Positions 7,552 to 14,471 of a DNA stretch of 14,471 nt are shown piece by piece. The translations under genes and the position numbers were made by a program. Within the stretch, counting starts at the first letter, position 1, and every line of letters starts with the position of its first letter. Under the pieces are notes generated by a model that was given only the letters and a program-made list of their open reading frames with translations, was not told where the DNA came from and did no database searches. This DNA comes from an uncultured Methanomethylovorans sp. (GTDB lineage: Archaea; Halobacteriota; Methanosarcinia; Methanosarcinales; Methanosarcinaceae), in contig CALBTS010000827.1 in the NCBI GenBank assembly GCA_937968035.1, forward strand, positions 1 through 14,471, in the 5' to 3' direction.

Positions 7552-8465
7552 TGGCAATCGAGAAGAAGTTCGTGCGTGAAGGTTACGTCAAAGCCTCACT
7601 GGACGAATACTTTGCTAAACAGCTCAACAGGGCTGGATACGGTGGCATGGAGGTTAACAGAACTCCAATGGGAACCCAGATCACGGTTTATGCCGAGAAA
7701 CCTGGAATGGTCATTGGTAAGGCTGGTAAGGTTATCCGTAAACTTACAAGGGATATTGACAGGATGTATGATATGGATAATCCGCAGATCGATGCCCAGG
7801 AGGTCAGGAAACCAGAGCTCAATGCACAAATGATGGCAACACGTCTGGCATCATCCATCGAAAGAGGCTGGTATTTCAGAAAGGCTGGTCATAATGCCAT
7901 GCGGGCGATCATGAACGCAGGTGCACTTGGCTGTGAGATCGTGATCTCAGGTAAGCTCACAGGAGCAAGGTCAAGGACCGAGAAGATCGTTGAAGGCTAT
8001 ATTAAGCATGCAGGTAAACCAGTAGACGATATAGTCGATGAGGGCTTTGCTGTAGCGATCAAGAAACTTGGTACCCTTGGCTGTAAGGTAAGGATAATCC
8101 CACCAGGTGCTGTTCTTCCAGACTCCTTTAAGCTTAAGGCCGTTGTTGAAAAGGCAGTGTCAGAAGTTGACAAGCCCATGGAACCAAAGGCAAGTATCAA
8201 GAAGCTTGTAAGTGAAGAAGCTGCAGGTGAGGTTGCTGAGATTGAAGAGGTTCTTGAAGAGGAACCAGTAAAGGCAGAAACATCTGATAAGGAAACAGTT
8301 GAAAGGGAAGTATCTGATGAAGAGTCTTCCTGTGCGACTGGTAATACAGAATCTGGTGAGCTTCTGGAAAATGAAGAGCGCAGGGAAGCCGACGGTGTCT
8401 GGCAGCATAAACATGCAGGACATGACTACTGGCATCCGATAGCCCGTATTCACAGGGAGGGCTGA
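7551..8465 (+). CDS. rps3: Small subunit ribosomal protein uS3 with acidic C-terminal extension
   Basis: S3 lies at the mRNA entry channel in the 30S head. Residues 1 to about 208 form the conserved core: a type 2 KH domain with the GKAG loop at 56-59 (in [14 protein letters not shown]) and the S3 C-terminal domain with [15 protein letters not shown] (131-145). Residues about 209-280 are a Glu-rich, low-complexity linker. The final 24 residues form a distinct block with five histidines (286, 288, 291, 295, 301) around [12 protein letters not shown]. At 304 residues it is much longer than bacterial S3, as in several euryarchaeal S3 proteins. GAGGTGC at 7540-7546 is the ribosome-binding site and the start overlaps the rpl22 stop by one base. 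Confidence 0.97.
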   Translation: MAIEKKFVREGYVKASLDEYFAKQLNRAGYGGMEVNRTPMGTQITVYAEKPGMVIGKAGKVIRKLTRDIDRMYDMDNPQIDAQEVRKPELNAQMMATRLASSIERGWYFRKAGHNAMRAIMNAGALGCEIVISGKLTGARSRTEKIVEGYIKHAGKPVDDIVDEGFAVAIKKLGTLGCKVRIIPPGAVLPDSFKLKAVVEKAVSEVDKPMEPKASIKKLVSEEAAGEVAEIEEVLEEEPVKAETSDKETVEREVSDEESSCATGNTESGELLENEERREADGVWQHKHAGHDYWHPIARIHREG

Positions 8466-8467
8466 TC

Positions 8468-8671
8468 ATGGCTATACTGCGTATGAATGAAATAAGGGAC
8501 ATGAGCCCTAATGAACGGATGGACGAGCTTGAAAAGTTAAGGAATGAGCTCATACGTGAGCGCGCCCTTACTTCTGCAGGTGGTGCTCCTGATAATCCTG
8601 GCAGAATTGGATTGCTTAGAAGGACCATTGCGCGTGTTAAGACTGTCCAGAAAGAGTCAAAGGAGATCTAA
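8468..8671 (+). CDS. rpl29: Large subunit ribosomal protein uL29
   Basis: Small 67-residue two-helix protein near the polypeptide exit, neighbour of L23. The helix with [20 protein letters not shown], followed by NELIRERA, the [20 protein letters not shown] segment and a basic end, is the classic L29 pattern with the archaeal mid-insertion. GGAGGGCTGATC spans the end of rps3 as ribosome-binding site, with only 2 nt between stop and start. The bacterial neighbour L16 is absent here, as expected in archaea, where its counterpart L10e lies elsewhere. Confidence 0.97.
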   Translation: MAILRMNEIRDMSPNERMDELEKLRNELIRERALTSAGGAPDNPGRIGLLRRTIARVKTVQKESKEI

Positions 8672-8983
8672 GTGGAAATATCCGCTTATAACCTGATATT
8701 TCATGAACTTATCGGACTGTTCACAGAAGTGATTAACTCAAACAATCCCTCTTTAGAGGAAATTCGCGGCAAAGTGGTAGGTGAAACAAGAAATATGCTG
8801 ATCGTGGAAACATATGACAAATATGAAAAGATGGTTCCAAAATCAGGATCGACATTCTTGTTCCATATACCTCTTCTCAGAGGGAATACACGTGTTACTG
8901 AGCAAGTGAAAGTGAACGGAAATTTATTGCTCTCACAACCCGAGAATAGAATTAAAAATATCAGGAAAATTCGCATGAGGTAA
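8672..8983 (+). CDS. rnp1: Ribonuclease P protein component 1 (Rpp29/Pop4)
   Basis: 103-residue Rpp29 family protein, a subunit of archaeal RNase P that binds the catalytic RNA together with Rpp21 and helps 5' maturation of tRNA. It shows the Sm-like barrel signature [18 protein letters not shown] (about 29-46) and the following [15 protein letters not shown] strand pair. The start is GTG, directly abutting the rpl29 TAA, with AGGAGATC at 8661-8668 as ribosome-binding site. Its place between L29 and S17 is the usual euryarchaeal arrangement; the SUI1/eIF1 gene found here in some archaea is absent. Confidence 0.95.
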   Translation: MEISAYNLIFHELIGLFTEVINSNNPSLEEIRGKVVGETRNMLIVETYDKYEKMVPKSGSTFLFHIPLLRGNTRVTEQVKVNGNLLLSQPENRIKNIRKIRMR

Positions 8984-8988
8984 TAATC

Positions 8989-9318
8989 ATGACAAGAGAT
9001 ATCGGATTGGATGTACCCGCTCCTAAAGAGGAGTGTACTGACGTCAATTGTCCATTCCACGGAAAGCTGCCAGTCAGGGGACAGGTACTGGTGGGCACCG
9101 TTGTCAGCAACAAGATGGACAGGACCGTGGTCATCCAGAGAAGACATGAAGTACTTATAAGCAAGTATCAGAGGTATGAGAAAAGACAATCTAAGATCCA
9201 TGCCCACAATCCTCCATGTATTGATGCTCAAGTGGGAGACATTGTGACTGTTGCAGAATGTCGCCCTCTTAGTAAGACAAAGTCATATGTGGTCATCAAA
9301 ACGGGGGTAGAGGCATGA
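8989..9318 (+). CDS. rps17: Small subunit ribosomal protein uS17
   Basis: 109-residue archaeal S17 (eukaryotic S11 type), an OB-fold protein binding the 5' domain of 16S rRNA. It has an archaeal N-terminal extension with Cys16-x4-Cys21 in [17 protein letters not shown]. The S17 core follows: [18 protein letters not shown] and [18 protein letters not shown], ending in [25 protein letters not shown] precedes the ATG. Its last four bases overlap the L14 start (ATGA), so S17 and L14 are translationally coupled. Confidence 0.97.
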   Translation: MTRDIGLDVPAPKEECTDVNCPFHGKLPVRGQVLVGTVVSNKMDRTVVIQRRHEVLISKYQRYEKRQSKIHAHNPPCIDAQVGDIVTVAECRPLSKTKSYVVIKTGVEA

Positions 9319-9713
9319 AAGGGATTCGTTCTACCATACCCCGGTCATTGGTCAGTGGTTCACGTATAGATTGCGTAGACAACTCAGGTGCAAGAGTTGT
9401 GGAGATCATATCTGTAAAGCGTTACAGAGGTACCAAGAATAGGCAACCATGTGCAGGTATAGGTGACATGTGCGTGGTATCTGTGAAGAAAGGTACTCCA
9501 GAGATGCGTAAGCAGATCATGTATGCTGTAATAGTCCGTCAGAAGAAGGAAATTCGCCGTCCAGATGGATTGAGAGTTTCCTTTGAGGACAATGCAGTTG
9601 TGATCACTGATGAGGACGGTCTGCCCAAGGGAACCGATCTGAAAGGACCAATTGCAAGAGAAGTCGCTGAAAGGTATCCTAAGATCGGTACAACGGCTTC
9701 TATAATAGTGTGA
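9315..9713 (+). CDS. rpl14: Large subunit ribosomal protein uL14
   Basis: 132-residue L14 (eukaryotic L23 type), a beta-barrel protein at the subunit interface that forms bridges with the small subunit. The diagnostic core [20 protein letters not shown] is near the N-terminus, with the basic [17 protein letters not shown] loop and a [22 protein letters not shown] end. The start overlaps the rps17 stop by 4 nt. Upstream GGGGGTAGAGG provides a purine-rich ribosome-binding site. Confidence 0.98.
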   Translation: MKGIRSTIPRSLVSGSRIDCVDNSGARVVEIISVKRYRGTKNRQPCAGIGDMCVVSVKKGTPEMRKQIMYAVIVRQKKEIRRPDGLRVSFEDNAVVITDEDGLPKGTDLKGPIAREVAERYPKIGTTASIIV

Positions 9714-9723
9714 GGTGTATGCA

Positions 9724-10077
9724 ATGGTTACTAATCAGCCAAGAAAACAGCGAAAAATGCGGTATACTGCTCCACTGCACTTGAGGCAGAAATTCATGGG
9801 TGCTCCTCTTTCAAAAGAGCTCCGTGAAAAATATGGGCGCAGGACAGCAAAGGTCATTGTCGGCGACACCGTAAAGGTGATGCGCGGGGACCATGCAGGC
9901 ACCACAGGTAAAGTAGAAGCGGTATCACTTAAACATGGGACTATAGTTATAGAGGGAGTAGCAGTGTCCAAAGCAGATGGTACAGAAGTGCCAAGGCCTG
10001 TCTATCCTTCTAACGTAACGATCACATCCCTTGAAATGAAAGATGACCGCAGATCAGAAGTATTGAGCAGGAAGTAG
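9724..10077 (+). CDS. rpl24: Large subunit ribosomal protein uL24
   Basis: 117-residue archaeal L24 (eukaryotic L26 type), one of two assembly-initiating proteins on 23S rRNA domain I and a neighbour of the exit tunnel. The N-terminus ([20 protein letters not shown]) is characteristic. A KOW motif occupies about residues 46-75 ([20 protein letters not shown]). An in-frame GTG lies at 9715, but I chose the ATG at 9724 because GAGGTG at 9712-9717 is itself the ribosome-binding site, at 6 nt spacing. Confidence 0.96.
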   Translation: MVTNQPRKQRKMRYTAPLHLRQKFMGAPLSKELREKYGRRTAKVIVGDTVKVMRGDHAGTTGKVEAVSLKHGTIVIEGVAVSKADGTEVPRPVYPSNVTITSLEMKDDRRSEVLSRK

Positions 10078-10085
10078 GTGGTTTT

Positions 10086-10799
10086 GTGGGAAGACATCAA
10101 AAAAGGATATCTGTACCAAAGAGCTGGCAGACATCCAAGAAATCCAATAAATGGATAACGTCAACAAGGCCAGGTCCTCACAACAAGCAACTGAGCATTC
10201 CTCTTGGAGTGGCGCTCAGGGATATGTTGCATGTGGTGGACACAAGAGTAGAGGCAAAAAGAGTGCTTTCTGAGGGCACCATTCTTGTTGATGGGATTAT
10301 CAGGAAGGATCTAAGGTTCCCTATAGGGTTACTAGATGTAGTTTCTATTCCTAAGATGGAACAATCATATCGTGTGCTCCTCGATAGAAAGGGAAGATTA
10401 GAATTACATAAACTTGCAGGTACAGAGGCAAGCAAATTATGCAAGATCAGCGGGAAGACCATTATCAAGGGCGGCAAAGTGCAGCTTAATCTAAATGACG
10501 GTTCTAACCTGATCGGTTCAAATGACTTCAAAGCTAAAGACTCAGTTATCCTTTCAGTACCTGACAAGAAGATAATCAAGCATATCAAGTATGAAGTTGG
10601 CAATCTTGCATTGATCATTGGCGGTAAGCATACTGGTAAAATAGGTACCATTAAGGGTATCAACACGGTGCGTAGTTCCAACTCCAATACTGTCCAGATT
10701 GCTGCTGAAGATGAGGAATTCTACACCATAGAAGATTATGTTGTGGTGGTCGGTACGGATAAGCCGGAAATAAAACTTGGTGGTGAGGTCATTGAGTAA
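10086..10799 (+). CDS. rps4e: Small subunit ribosomal protein eS4
   Basis: 237-residue S4e, a protein confined to archaea and eukaryotes that binds 16S rRNA in the body of the small subunit. The order is: N-terminal basic segment ([14 protein letters not shown]), S4-type RNA-binding domain at about 41-103 ([20 protein letters not shown]), central S4e domain with [20 protein letters not shown], and a KOW domain at about 172-200 ([14 protein letters not shown]). The start is GTG with AGGTGG just upstream (10076-10081), a short but usable spacing. The end overlaps the L5 reading frame. Confidence 0.97.
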   Translation: MGRHQKRISVPKSWQTSKKSNKWITSTRPGPHNKQLSIPLGVALRDMLHVVDTRVEAKRVLSEGTILVDGIIRKDLRFPIGLLDVVSIPKMEQSYRVLLDRKGRLELHKLAGTEASKLCKISGKTIIKGGKVQLNLNDGSNLIGSNDFKAKDSVILSVPDKKIIKHIKYEVGNLALIIGGKHTGKIGTIKGINTVRSSNSNTVQIAAEDEEFYTIEDYVVVVGTDKPEIKLGGEVIE

Positions 10800-11301
10800 T
10801 CCAATGCGCGCTCCCAGGGTCGAGAAGGTTGTTGTTCACATGGCTGTAGGTGAAAGCGGTGAACACCTTGTGAATGCTGAAGGGATCATGAAAGAAATTA
10901 CCGGCCAGACAGTGGTTCGTACATATGCCAAGAAGACCCTTCCCGCATTTGGTATCAAAAAGAATGAACCTATAGGTTGCAAGGTCACCCTTCGCGGCGG
11001 CAATGCCGAGGAATTCCTGAAGACAGCTCTTTCAATAGTCGAGAAAAGGCTATCATCTTCCCAATTTGATAAAAATGGGAATGTAGCATTCGGAATTGAA
11101 GAACACACGGATTTCCCGGGAATGAGGTATGATCCGAACATCGGTGTTTTTGGTATGGACATAAATGTAGTGGTCAATCGTCCTGGATACAGAATAAGTA
11201 GCAGAAGGTTATCTGAACGAAAGGTTCCTTCATCGCACAGGATCACAAAGGACGATACGATCTCCTTTTTCAAGGAGAGATATTTCGTGGAGGTAGCATA
11301 A
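10792..11301 (+). CDS. rpl5: Large subunit ribosomal protein uL5
   Basis: L5 binds 5S rRNA and contacts the P-site tRNA in the central protuberance. The core begins [19 protein letters not shown], and continues with [18 protein letters not shown] and the [18 protein letters not shown] block. No ATG lies near the ribosome-binding site. I prefer the TTG at 10792, giving an MSNPMRAP start and an 8-nt overlap with rps4e, because GGTGAGGT (10782-10789) lies just before it and this matches the usual archaeal N-terminus. The ATG at 10804 is the alternative; it would be 4 codons shorter with an over-long spacing. Identity is certain, the exact start is not. Confidence 0.95.
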   Translation: MSNPMRAPRVEKVVVHMAVGESGEHLVNAEGIMKEITGQTVVRTYAKKTLPAFGIKKNEPIGCKVTLRGGNAEEFLKTALSIVEKRLSSSQFDKNGNVAFGIEEHTDFPGMRYDPNIGVFGMDINVVVNRPGYRISSRRLSERKVPSSHRITKDDTISFFKERYFVEVA

Positions 11302-11454
11302 ATGGTCCAGACTACTAAGCAATTTGGCCGCGGAGCACACGAATGCAAAAGATGCGGAAGAAAGCAGGGCCTTGTAAGGAAATATGATATTTACCTGTGT
11401 CGCCACTGTTTCCGTGAGATAGCCCATGATATGGGATTTGAGAAATATACTTGA
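11302..11454 (+). CDS. rps14: Small subunit ribosomal protein uS14 (zinc-binding form)
   Basis: A 50-residue S14, immediately after the rpl5 stop. It carries four cysteines in a zinc-ribbon arrangement, Cys15-x2-Cys18 (HECKRCGRK) and Cys33-x2-Cys36 (YLCRHCFRE), so it is the C+ zinc-binding type. It binds 16S rRNA in the 30S head beside S3 and S10. The motif [16 protein letters not shown] is diagnostic. GGAGGTAG at 11289-11296, within the end of rpl5, serves as ribosome-binding site, 5 nt before the ATG. Confidence 0.97.
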   Translation: MVQTTKQFGRGAHECKRCGRKQGLVRKYDIYLCRHCFREIAHDMGFEKYT

Positions 11455-11465
11455 GGTGAAAAATA

Positions 11466-11858
11466 ATGGTGTTATTAGATCCTCTTGCTGATGCACTCTC
11501 TACTATAAAGAATGCAGAGGCAATCGGTAAACAGTCATGCACGCTTAAACCGGCATCAAAGCTCATAGGTACGGTCCTTAAAGTGATGCAGGACAGTGGA
11601 TACCTCGGTGAGTTCGAATTCATCGAGGACGGAAAAGCAGGACTTTATGAGGTTAAGCTCATTGGTAAAATAAATAAATGCGGAGCAATAAAGCCACGTT
11701 ATTCAGTAGGTTCAGTTGATTTCGAGAAATGGGAAAAGCAATTCTTGCCAGCCAAGAATTTTGGAACATTGATCCTCACTACGTCTCATGGTGTCATGTC
11801 TCAATATGATGCACGTGAGAAAAATATCGGTGGACAGCTTCTCGCATATGTGTACTGA
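11466..11858 (+). CDS. rps8: Small subunit ribosomal protein uS8
   Basis: 130-residue archaeal S8 (eukaryotic S15a type), which binds the central domain of 16S rRNA. It has the [14 protein letters not shown] opening helix and the [16 protein letters not shown] archaeal/eukaryotic segment, and ends with [20 protein letters not shown], the conserved rRNA-binding C-terminal motif. GAGGTGA (11453-11459), partly within the S14 stop, precedes the ATG by 6 nt. In bacteria S8 represses the spc operon by binding mRNA near the L5 start; that this happens here is speculation. Confidence 0.98.
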   Translation: MVLLDPLADALSTIKNAEAIGKQSCTLKPASKLIGTVLKVMQDSGYLGEFEFIEDGKAGLYEVKLIGKINKCGAIKPRYSVGSVDFEKWEKQFLPAKNFGTLILTTSHGVMSQYDAREKNIGGQLLAYVY

Positions 11859-11872
11859 TATGGAGTGGTTCA

Positions 11873-12406
11873 ATGGCTAAAGAGATGAAGAACGTGATCA
11901 GTATTCCGGAAGGAGTTACTGTTACTTTCCAGGATGACATCCTTTCCGTATCAGGACCCAAAGGAAAGAATGAGAGGTACCTCTGGTATCCGGGAATCAT
12001 AATTGAAGTTGCAGGCTCTGAGATCATGGTGGATTCAACTTCTACAAAGAAGTCCCACAAGGCTATGATCGGCACATTCTCTTCACATATTAACAATATG
12101 ATGAAAGGTGTGACCCAAGGGTTTGAATACCGCATGAAGGTTGTCTACTCCCACTTCCCTATTCAGTTGAAGGTCGAGGGTAAGAAACTGGTTATTGGTA
12201 ACTTCTTGGGTGAAAAGAAAGCAAGATCTGCAAATATCCTCGGTGAGACCAAGGTCAAGGCAGGAGCCGACCAGGTCACTATCACTGGCATAAACAAAGA
12301 GGATGTGGGGCAGACAGCAGCCAACATAGAGCAAGCCACGAAGATCAAGAGATTCGATCCCCGTGTATTCCAGGATGGTATCTATATCGTGGAGAAGATA
12401 TTGTAG
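11873..12406 (+). CDS. rpl6: Large subunit ribosomal protein uL6
   Basis: 177-residue archaeal L6 (eukaryotic L9 type), with two tandem L6 domains of about 80 residues. It binds near the sarcin-ricin loop at the factor-binding site. Recognisable pieces are [43 protein letters not shown] between domains, and [20 protein letters not shown] in the second domain. Its ribosome-binding site, GGAGTGG about 5 nt before the ATG, is weaker than at neighbouring genes. Confidence 0.98.
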   Translation: MAKEMKNVISIPEGVTVTFQDDILSVSGPKGKNERYLWYPGIIIEVAGSEIMVDSTSTKKSHKAMIGTFSSHINNMMKGVTQGFEYRMKVVYSHFPIQLKVEGKKLVIGNFLGEKKARSANILGETKVKAGADQVTITGINKEDVGQTAANIEQATKIKRFDPRVFQDGIYIVEKIL

Positions 12407-12415
12407 GTGATTTGA

Positions 12416-12859
12416 ATGGAAGATAATATTGCTAAGTCCTCTTCCGGAACTATGAACTGTGGTGTATCCATGGACGCTGAAGGTAAACGCCTTTTCAACG
12501 TTCGAAAGGTTCAGAAGGCAAAGAAGCCCCAGTTCAAGAGGACTGATTGTCACAAGTACAAGAGGCTGGACTCCAACTGGAGGATCCCAAGAGGCCAGCA
12601 AAGCAAAAAACGCAAAGGTTTTGTTGCAAAGGGTGCTCATGCTCAGGTAGGCTATGGCAGTCCGGTTCTGGTTAAGGGTTTACACCCTTCCGGTTATTCC
12701 GAAGTCATTGTTTCAACACTGAACGATGTTTCATCCCTCGATGCTAATACGATGGCTATTAGGATCGCTGCAAAGGTCGGTGCAAGAAAGAAAGCCATGA
12801 TACAGGAAAAAGCAGTATCCATGGGAATAAAGATCCTCAATCCTTCCAGGAGTGAATGA
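12416..12859 (+). CDS. rpl32e: Large subunit ribosomal protein eL32
   Basis: 147-residue L32e, restricted to archaea and eukaryotes. The N-terminal 40 or so residues are a variable extension. The conserved core begins [17 protein letters not shown] and includes [15 protein letters not shown], then [19 protein letters not shown], and a C-terminal helix-rich end ([20 protein letters not shown]). GTAGGTGAT overlapping the rpl6 stop is the ribosome-binding site. Its stop overlaps neighbouring start signals of rpl19e. Confidence 0.97.
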   Translation: MEDNIAKSSSGTMNCGVSMDAEGKRLFNVRKVQKAKKPQFKRTDCHKYKRLDSNWRIPRGQQSKKRKGFVAKGAHAQVGYGSPVLVKGLHPSGYSEVIVSTLNDVSSLDANTMAIRIAAKVGARKKAMIQEKAVSMGIKILNPSRSE

Positions 12860-12860
12860 G

Positions 12861-13319
12861 ATGACGGATCTTTCTAACCAGAAGAGGATGGCTGCAGAGA
12901 TCCTGGATTGTGGTATACACAGAGTATGGATGGATCCTGAGGCTGCTAGCGATATCGCAGTCGCTATTACACGAGCGGATCTCCGTGAACTCATAAAGAA
13001 AGGAAGCATTGCAGCCGCTAAACCAAAAGGGGTCAGCAGAGGTCGTGCAAGAGTTCGGGATGCTAAGCGCAAGTATGGCCACCGCAAGGGGCAGGGCTCA
13101 AGAAAAGGTACAAAGGGAGCAAGGAACCCCAGAAAAGATCAGTGGATTAAAAGGATCCGTGCCATCAGGGCAAGGCTAAAGGAACTTCGTGCAGATGGTT
13201 CATTGGAGAAATCCACATATTGCAAGATCTATCGTAAGGCAAAAGGTGGAGAATACCGTAGTGTTGCACACATGGAATCACACCTTGAATCACAGAAGCT
13301 CCTTAAACGTGAGGGATGA
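12861..13319 (+). CDS. rpl19e: Large subunit ribosomal protein eL19
   Basis: 152-residue L19e, an archaeal/eukaryotic protein with a long C-terminal helix that in known ribosomes crosses toward the small subunit to form a bridge. It begins [17 protein letters not shown], then [20 protein letters not shown], a very basic middle ([20 protein letters not shown]) and [18 protein letters not shown]. An in-frame GTG exists at 12852, but GGAGTGA at 12849-12855 is the natural ribosome-binding site for the ATG at 12861, one base after the rpl32e stop. Confidence 0.97.
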   Translation: MTDLSNQKRMAAEILDCGIHRVWMDPEAASDIAVAITRADLRELIKKGSIAAAKPKGVSRGRARVRDAKRKYGHRKGQGSRKGTKGARNPRKDQWIKRIRAIRARLKELRADGSLEKSTYCKIYRKAKGGEYRSVAHMESHLESQKLLKREG

Positions 13320-13321
13320 AG

Positions 13322-13363
13322 ATGAGCAAGAGAAGCTTTGATATTTTATCCAGGAGGGTATGA
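13322..13363 (+). CDS. possible 13-codon mini-ORF between L19e and L18
   Basis: In the 46-nt gap between rpl19e and rpl18, an ATG two bases after the L19e stop opens a frame encoding [13 protein letters not shown]. Its TGA overlaps an ATG at 13360 as ATGA, the same coupling signal used elsewhere in this operon. GAGGGATGAAG (13311-13321) could act as ribosome-binding site. It may simply be chance, or may pass ribosomes from L19e to L18. The AT-rich GATATTTTATCC inside it also resembles a weak TATA box. Confidence 0.2.
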   Translation: MSKRSFDILSRRV

Positions 13364-13365
13364 TC

Positions 13366-13887
13366 ATGGCAACAGGTCCCAGATATAAAGTCGCTTTCAG
13401 GCGACGAAGGGAAGGACGCACCAATTATCACCAGCGTCTTAAGTTACTCCTATCAAAAGAAGACCGTGTAGTGGTCCGTAAGAGTTCAAAACATATTCAG
13501 GTTCAGCTAGTAGCTCCCACACCTGAAGGCGATGTCACTCTTTCATCAGCCATATCTACAGAGCTTAAGAAATATGGTTATGACGCTTCCACTGGCAACA
13601 CGCCGGCAGCTTATCTTACCGGCCTCTTGTTTGGTTACAGGACCCTAAGCAAGGGATACGATTATGGGATACTTGATATTGGATTACAGGCATCATCTCC
13701 TGGTTCCCGTGTCTATGCAACTTTAAAGGGCATAGTTGACTCAGGATTAGAGGTGCCCCATGATCCATCCGTATTCCCTTCTGATGAGAGGATCAGAGGC
13801 GAACATATTGCAGAATATATGGAAGGATCAAACCTGCCAGGACTGTTCGATGCGGTCAAGGAAAAGATCTCTTCTGATTTCAATTAG
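13366..13887 (+). CDS. rpl18: Large subunit ribosomal protein uL18
   Basis: 173-residue archaeal L18 (eukaryotic L5 type), the 5S rRNA-binding partner of L5 in the central protuberance. The basic N-terminus ([20 protein letters not shown]), the core [17 protein letters not shown], and [18 protein letters not shown] are diagnostic. An in-frame ATG two codons upstream (13360) overlaps the purine-rich AGGAGG (13352-13357) too closely, so the ATG at 13366 is preferred, at about 8 nt spacing. The 46-nt gap before it is the largest inside the operon. Confidence 0.96.
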   Translation: MATGPRYKVAFRRRREGRTNYHQRLKLLLSKEDRVVVRKSSKHIQVQLVAPTPEGDVTLSSAISTELKKYGYDASTGNTPAAYLTGLLFGYRTLSKGYDYGILDIGLQASSPGSRVYATLKGIVDSGLEVPHDPSVFPSDERIRGEHIAEYMEGSNLPGLFDAVKEKISSDFN

Positions 13888-13895
13888 GTGATCAT

Positions 13896-14426
13896 ATGGC
13901 ATATCAGTTCGAAGAAGAGGAATGGATTCCACAGACAAGGCTTGGTAAGCTAGTTCAGGAGGGTCAGATCACTTCCATGGACGAGGCGATCGATTCGGGA
14001 CTGCCTTTGAGGGAATCCAGAATTGTGGATATACTGCTCCCCAACCTTGAAGATGAGGTTCTGGACATTAACATGGTCCAAAGAATGACCGACTCAGGAC
14101 GCCGTGTAAAGTTCAGAGCTACGGTCATCGTGGGGAACGGCGATGGCTTTGTGGGTCTTGGTCAGGCTAAAGATAATCAGGTAGGTCCGGCCATCAGAAA
14201 AGCTATTGAGAATGCGAAGATCAATCTGGTACGCGTGAAGCGCGGATGCGGTTCATGGGAATGTGCTTGTGGTCTTAACCACACCGTACCGTCTGAAGTA
14301 AAGGGTAAGGCGGGAAGTGTTATTGTAGTGCTTATGCCTGCACCCAGAGGTCTTGGACTTGCTGCCGGCGGAACAGCAAAGAAAGTGCTGGAAAAGGCAG
14401 GTATCAAGGACGTTTGGACACGGACA
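13896..14426 (+). CDS. rps5: Small subunit ribosomal protein uS5, 3' end missing
   Basis: The first 177 residues of archaeal S5 (eukaryotic S2 type), which helps decoding accuracy and sits near the mRNA entry channel. The N-terminal [20 protein letters not shown], the double-stranded-RNA-binding-like domain ([20 protein letters not shown]) and the C-terminal domain ([20 protein letters not shown]) are clear. Genuine sequence ends at DVWTRT. From 14427 the frame runs into sequencing adapter and stays open to the window end, so the last 30 or so residues of the real protein are absent and the apparent tail [11 protein letters not shown] is false. AGGTGATC at 13886-13893 is the ribosome-binding site. 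Confidence 0.96.
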
Positions 14427-14471
14427 AGATCGGAAGAGCACACGTCTGAACTCCAGTCACCGAATACGATC
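14427..14471 (+). other. Illumina TruSeq adapter contamination with index
   Basis: From 14427 the sequence reads AGATCGGAAGAGC and continues as the TruSeq index adapter through CTCCAGTCAC (14451-14460). An 8-nt index-like block CGAATACG follows (14461-14468), then ATC, the first bases of the P7-side primer region. This is library-preparation sequence left at a contig end, not genome. It encodes the well-known artefact peptide [11 protein letters not shown] in the S5 frame. Confidence 0.98.

Noticed and set aside
8197..8628. Long reverse-strand ORFs opposite rps3/rpl29, and similar antisense ORFs elsewhere (such as 10178-10687 and 12083-12640).
   Set aside because: They lie opposite highly conserved ribosomal protein genes, have no ribosome-binding sites and show no recognisable domains; they are frame shadows.
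8672..8983. RNase P protein gene inside a ribosomal operon as a novelty.
   Set aside because: rnp1 between L29 and S17 is the normal euryarchaeal arrangement.
14177..14443. Reverse-strand ORFs beginning MCSSDL and MLFRS at the right end.
   Set aside because: Their first codons lie in the sequencing adapter and the rest is the antisense of rps5; MCSSDL is a known adapter-derived peptide start.

Overview
The window is a stretch of archaeal chromosome. Gene content (S4e, L19e, L32e, RNase P protein Rpp29 inside the ribosomal cluster, no L16 between S3 and L29), TATA/BRE-type promoters and the frequent GGTGA/GGAGG ribosome-binding sites point to a euryarchaeal methanogen. Protein flavour and moderate GC suggest the Methanosarcinaceae (for example a Methanolobus- or Methanomethylovorans-like organism). 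The family-level placement is my inference; no search was run.

Layout. 1-166: short upstream region with a candidate promoter. 167-2559: iorA and iorB, overlapping by 4 nt, encoding the two subunits of indolepyruvate:ferredoxin oxidoreductase. 2560-2816: spacer with T-rich termination-like tracts and a promoter. 2817-3275: a stand-alone GyrI-like (AraC effector-binding type) small-molecule-binding protein. 3276-3898: 623 nt without a protein gene. This spacer holds a strong BRE/TATA promoter at about 3485-3502 and then a leader of roughly 375 nt rich in predicted hairpins. 3899 to the end: the archaeal S10/spc-type ribosomal protein operon in the order L3, L4, L23, L2, S19, L22, S3, L29, rnp1 (Rpp29), S17, L14, L24, S4e, L5, S14, S8, L6, L32e, L19e, L18 and a truncated S5. 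The genes are packed with 0-46 nt spacers or 1-8 nt overlaps, nearly all with a recognisable Shine-Dalgarno sequence. This implies one long co-transcribed, translationally coupled unit supplying rRNA-binding proteins of both subunits plus one RNase P subunit.

The last 45 nt (14427-14471) are not biological. They match the Illumina TruSeq adapter (AGATCGGAAGAGC...) followed by an 8-nt index and the first bases of the P7 side. The adapter keeps the S5 frame open, so S5 appears as a protein with a false tail ([11 protein letters not shown]...), and it seeds false reverse-strand ORFs.

I found no mobile element, CRISPR array, tRNA or rRNA, and no convincing new multi-gene system. The best candidate for undescribed biology is the long structured leader of the ribosomal operon (about 3520-3898), which could be a regulatory RNA. 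Smaller points are an inverted repeat around its predicted transcription start, an attenuator-like palindrome plus T5, a 13-codon mini-ORF between L19e and L18, and an acidic linker with a His-rich end on S3.
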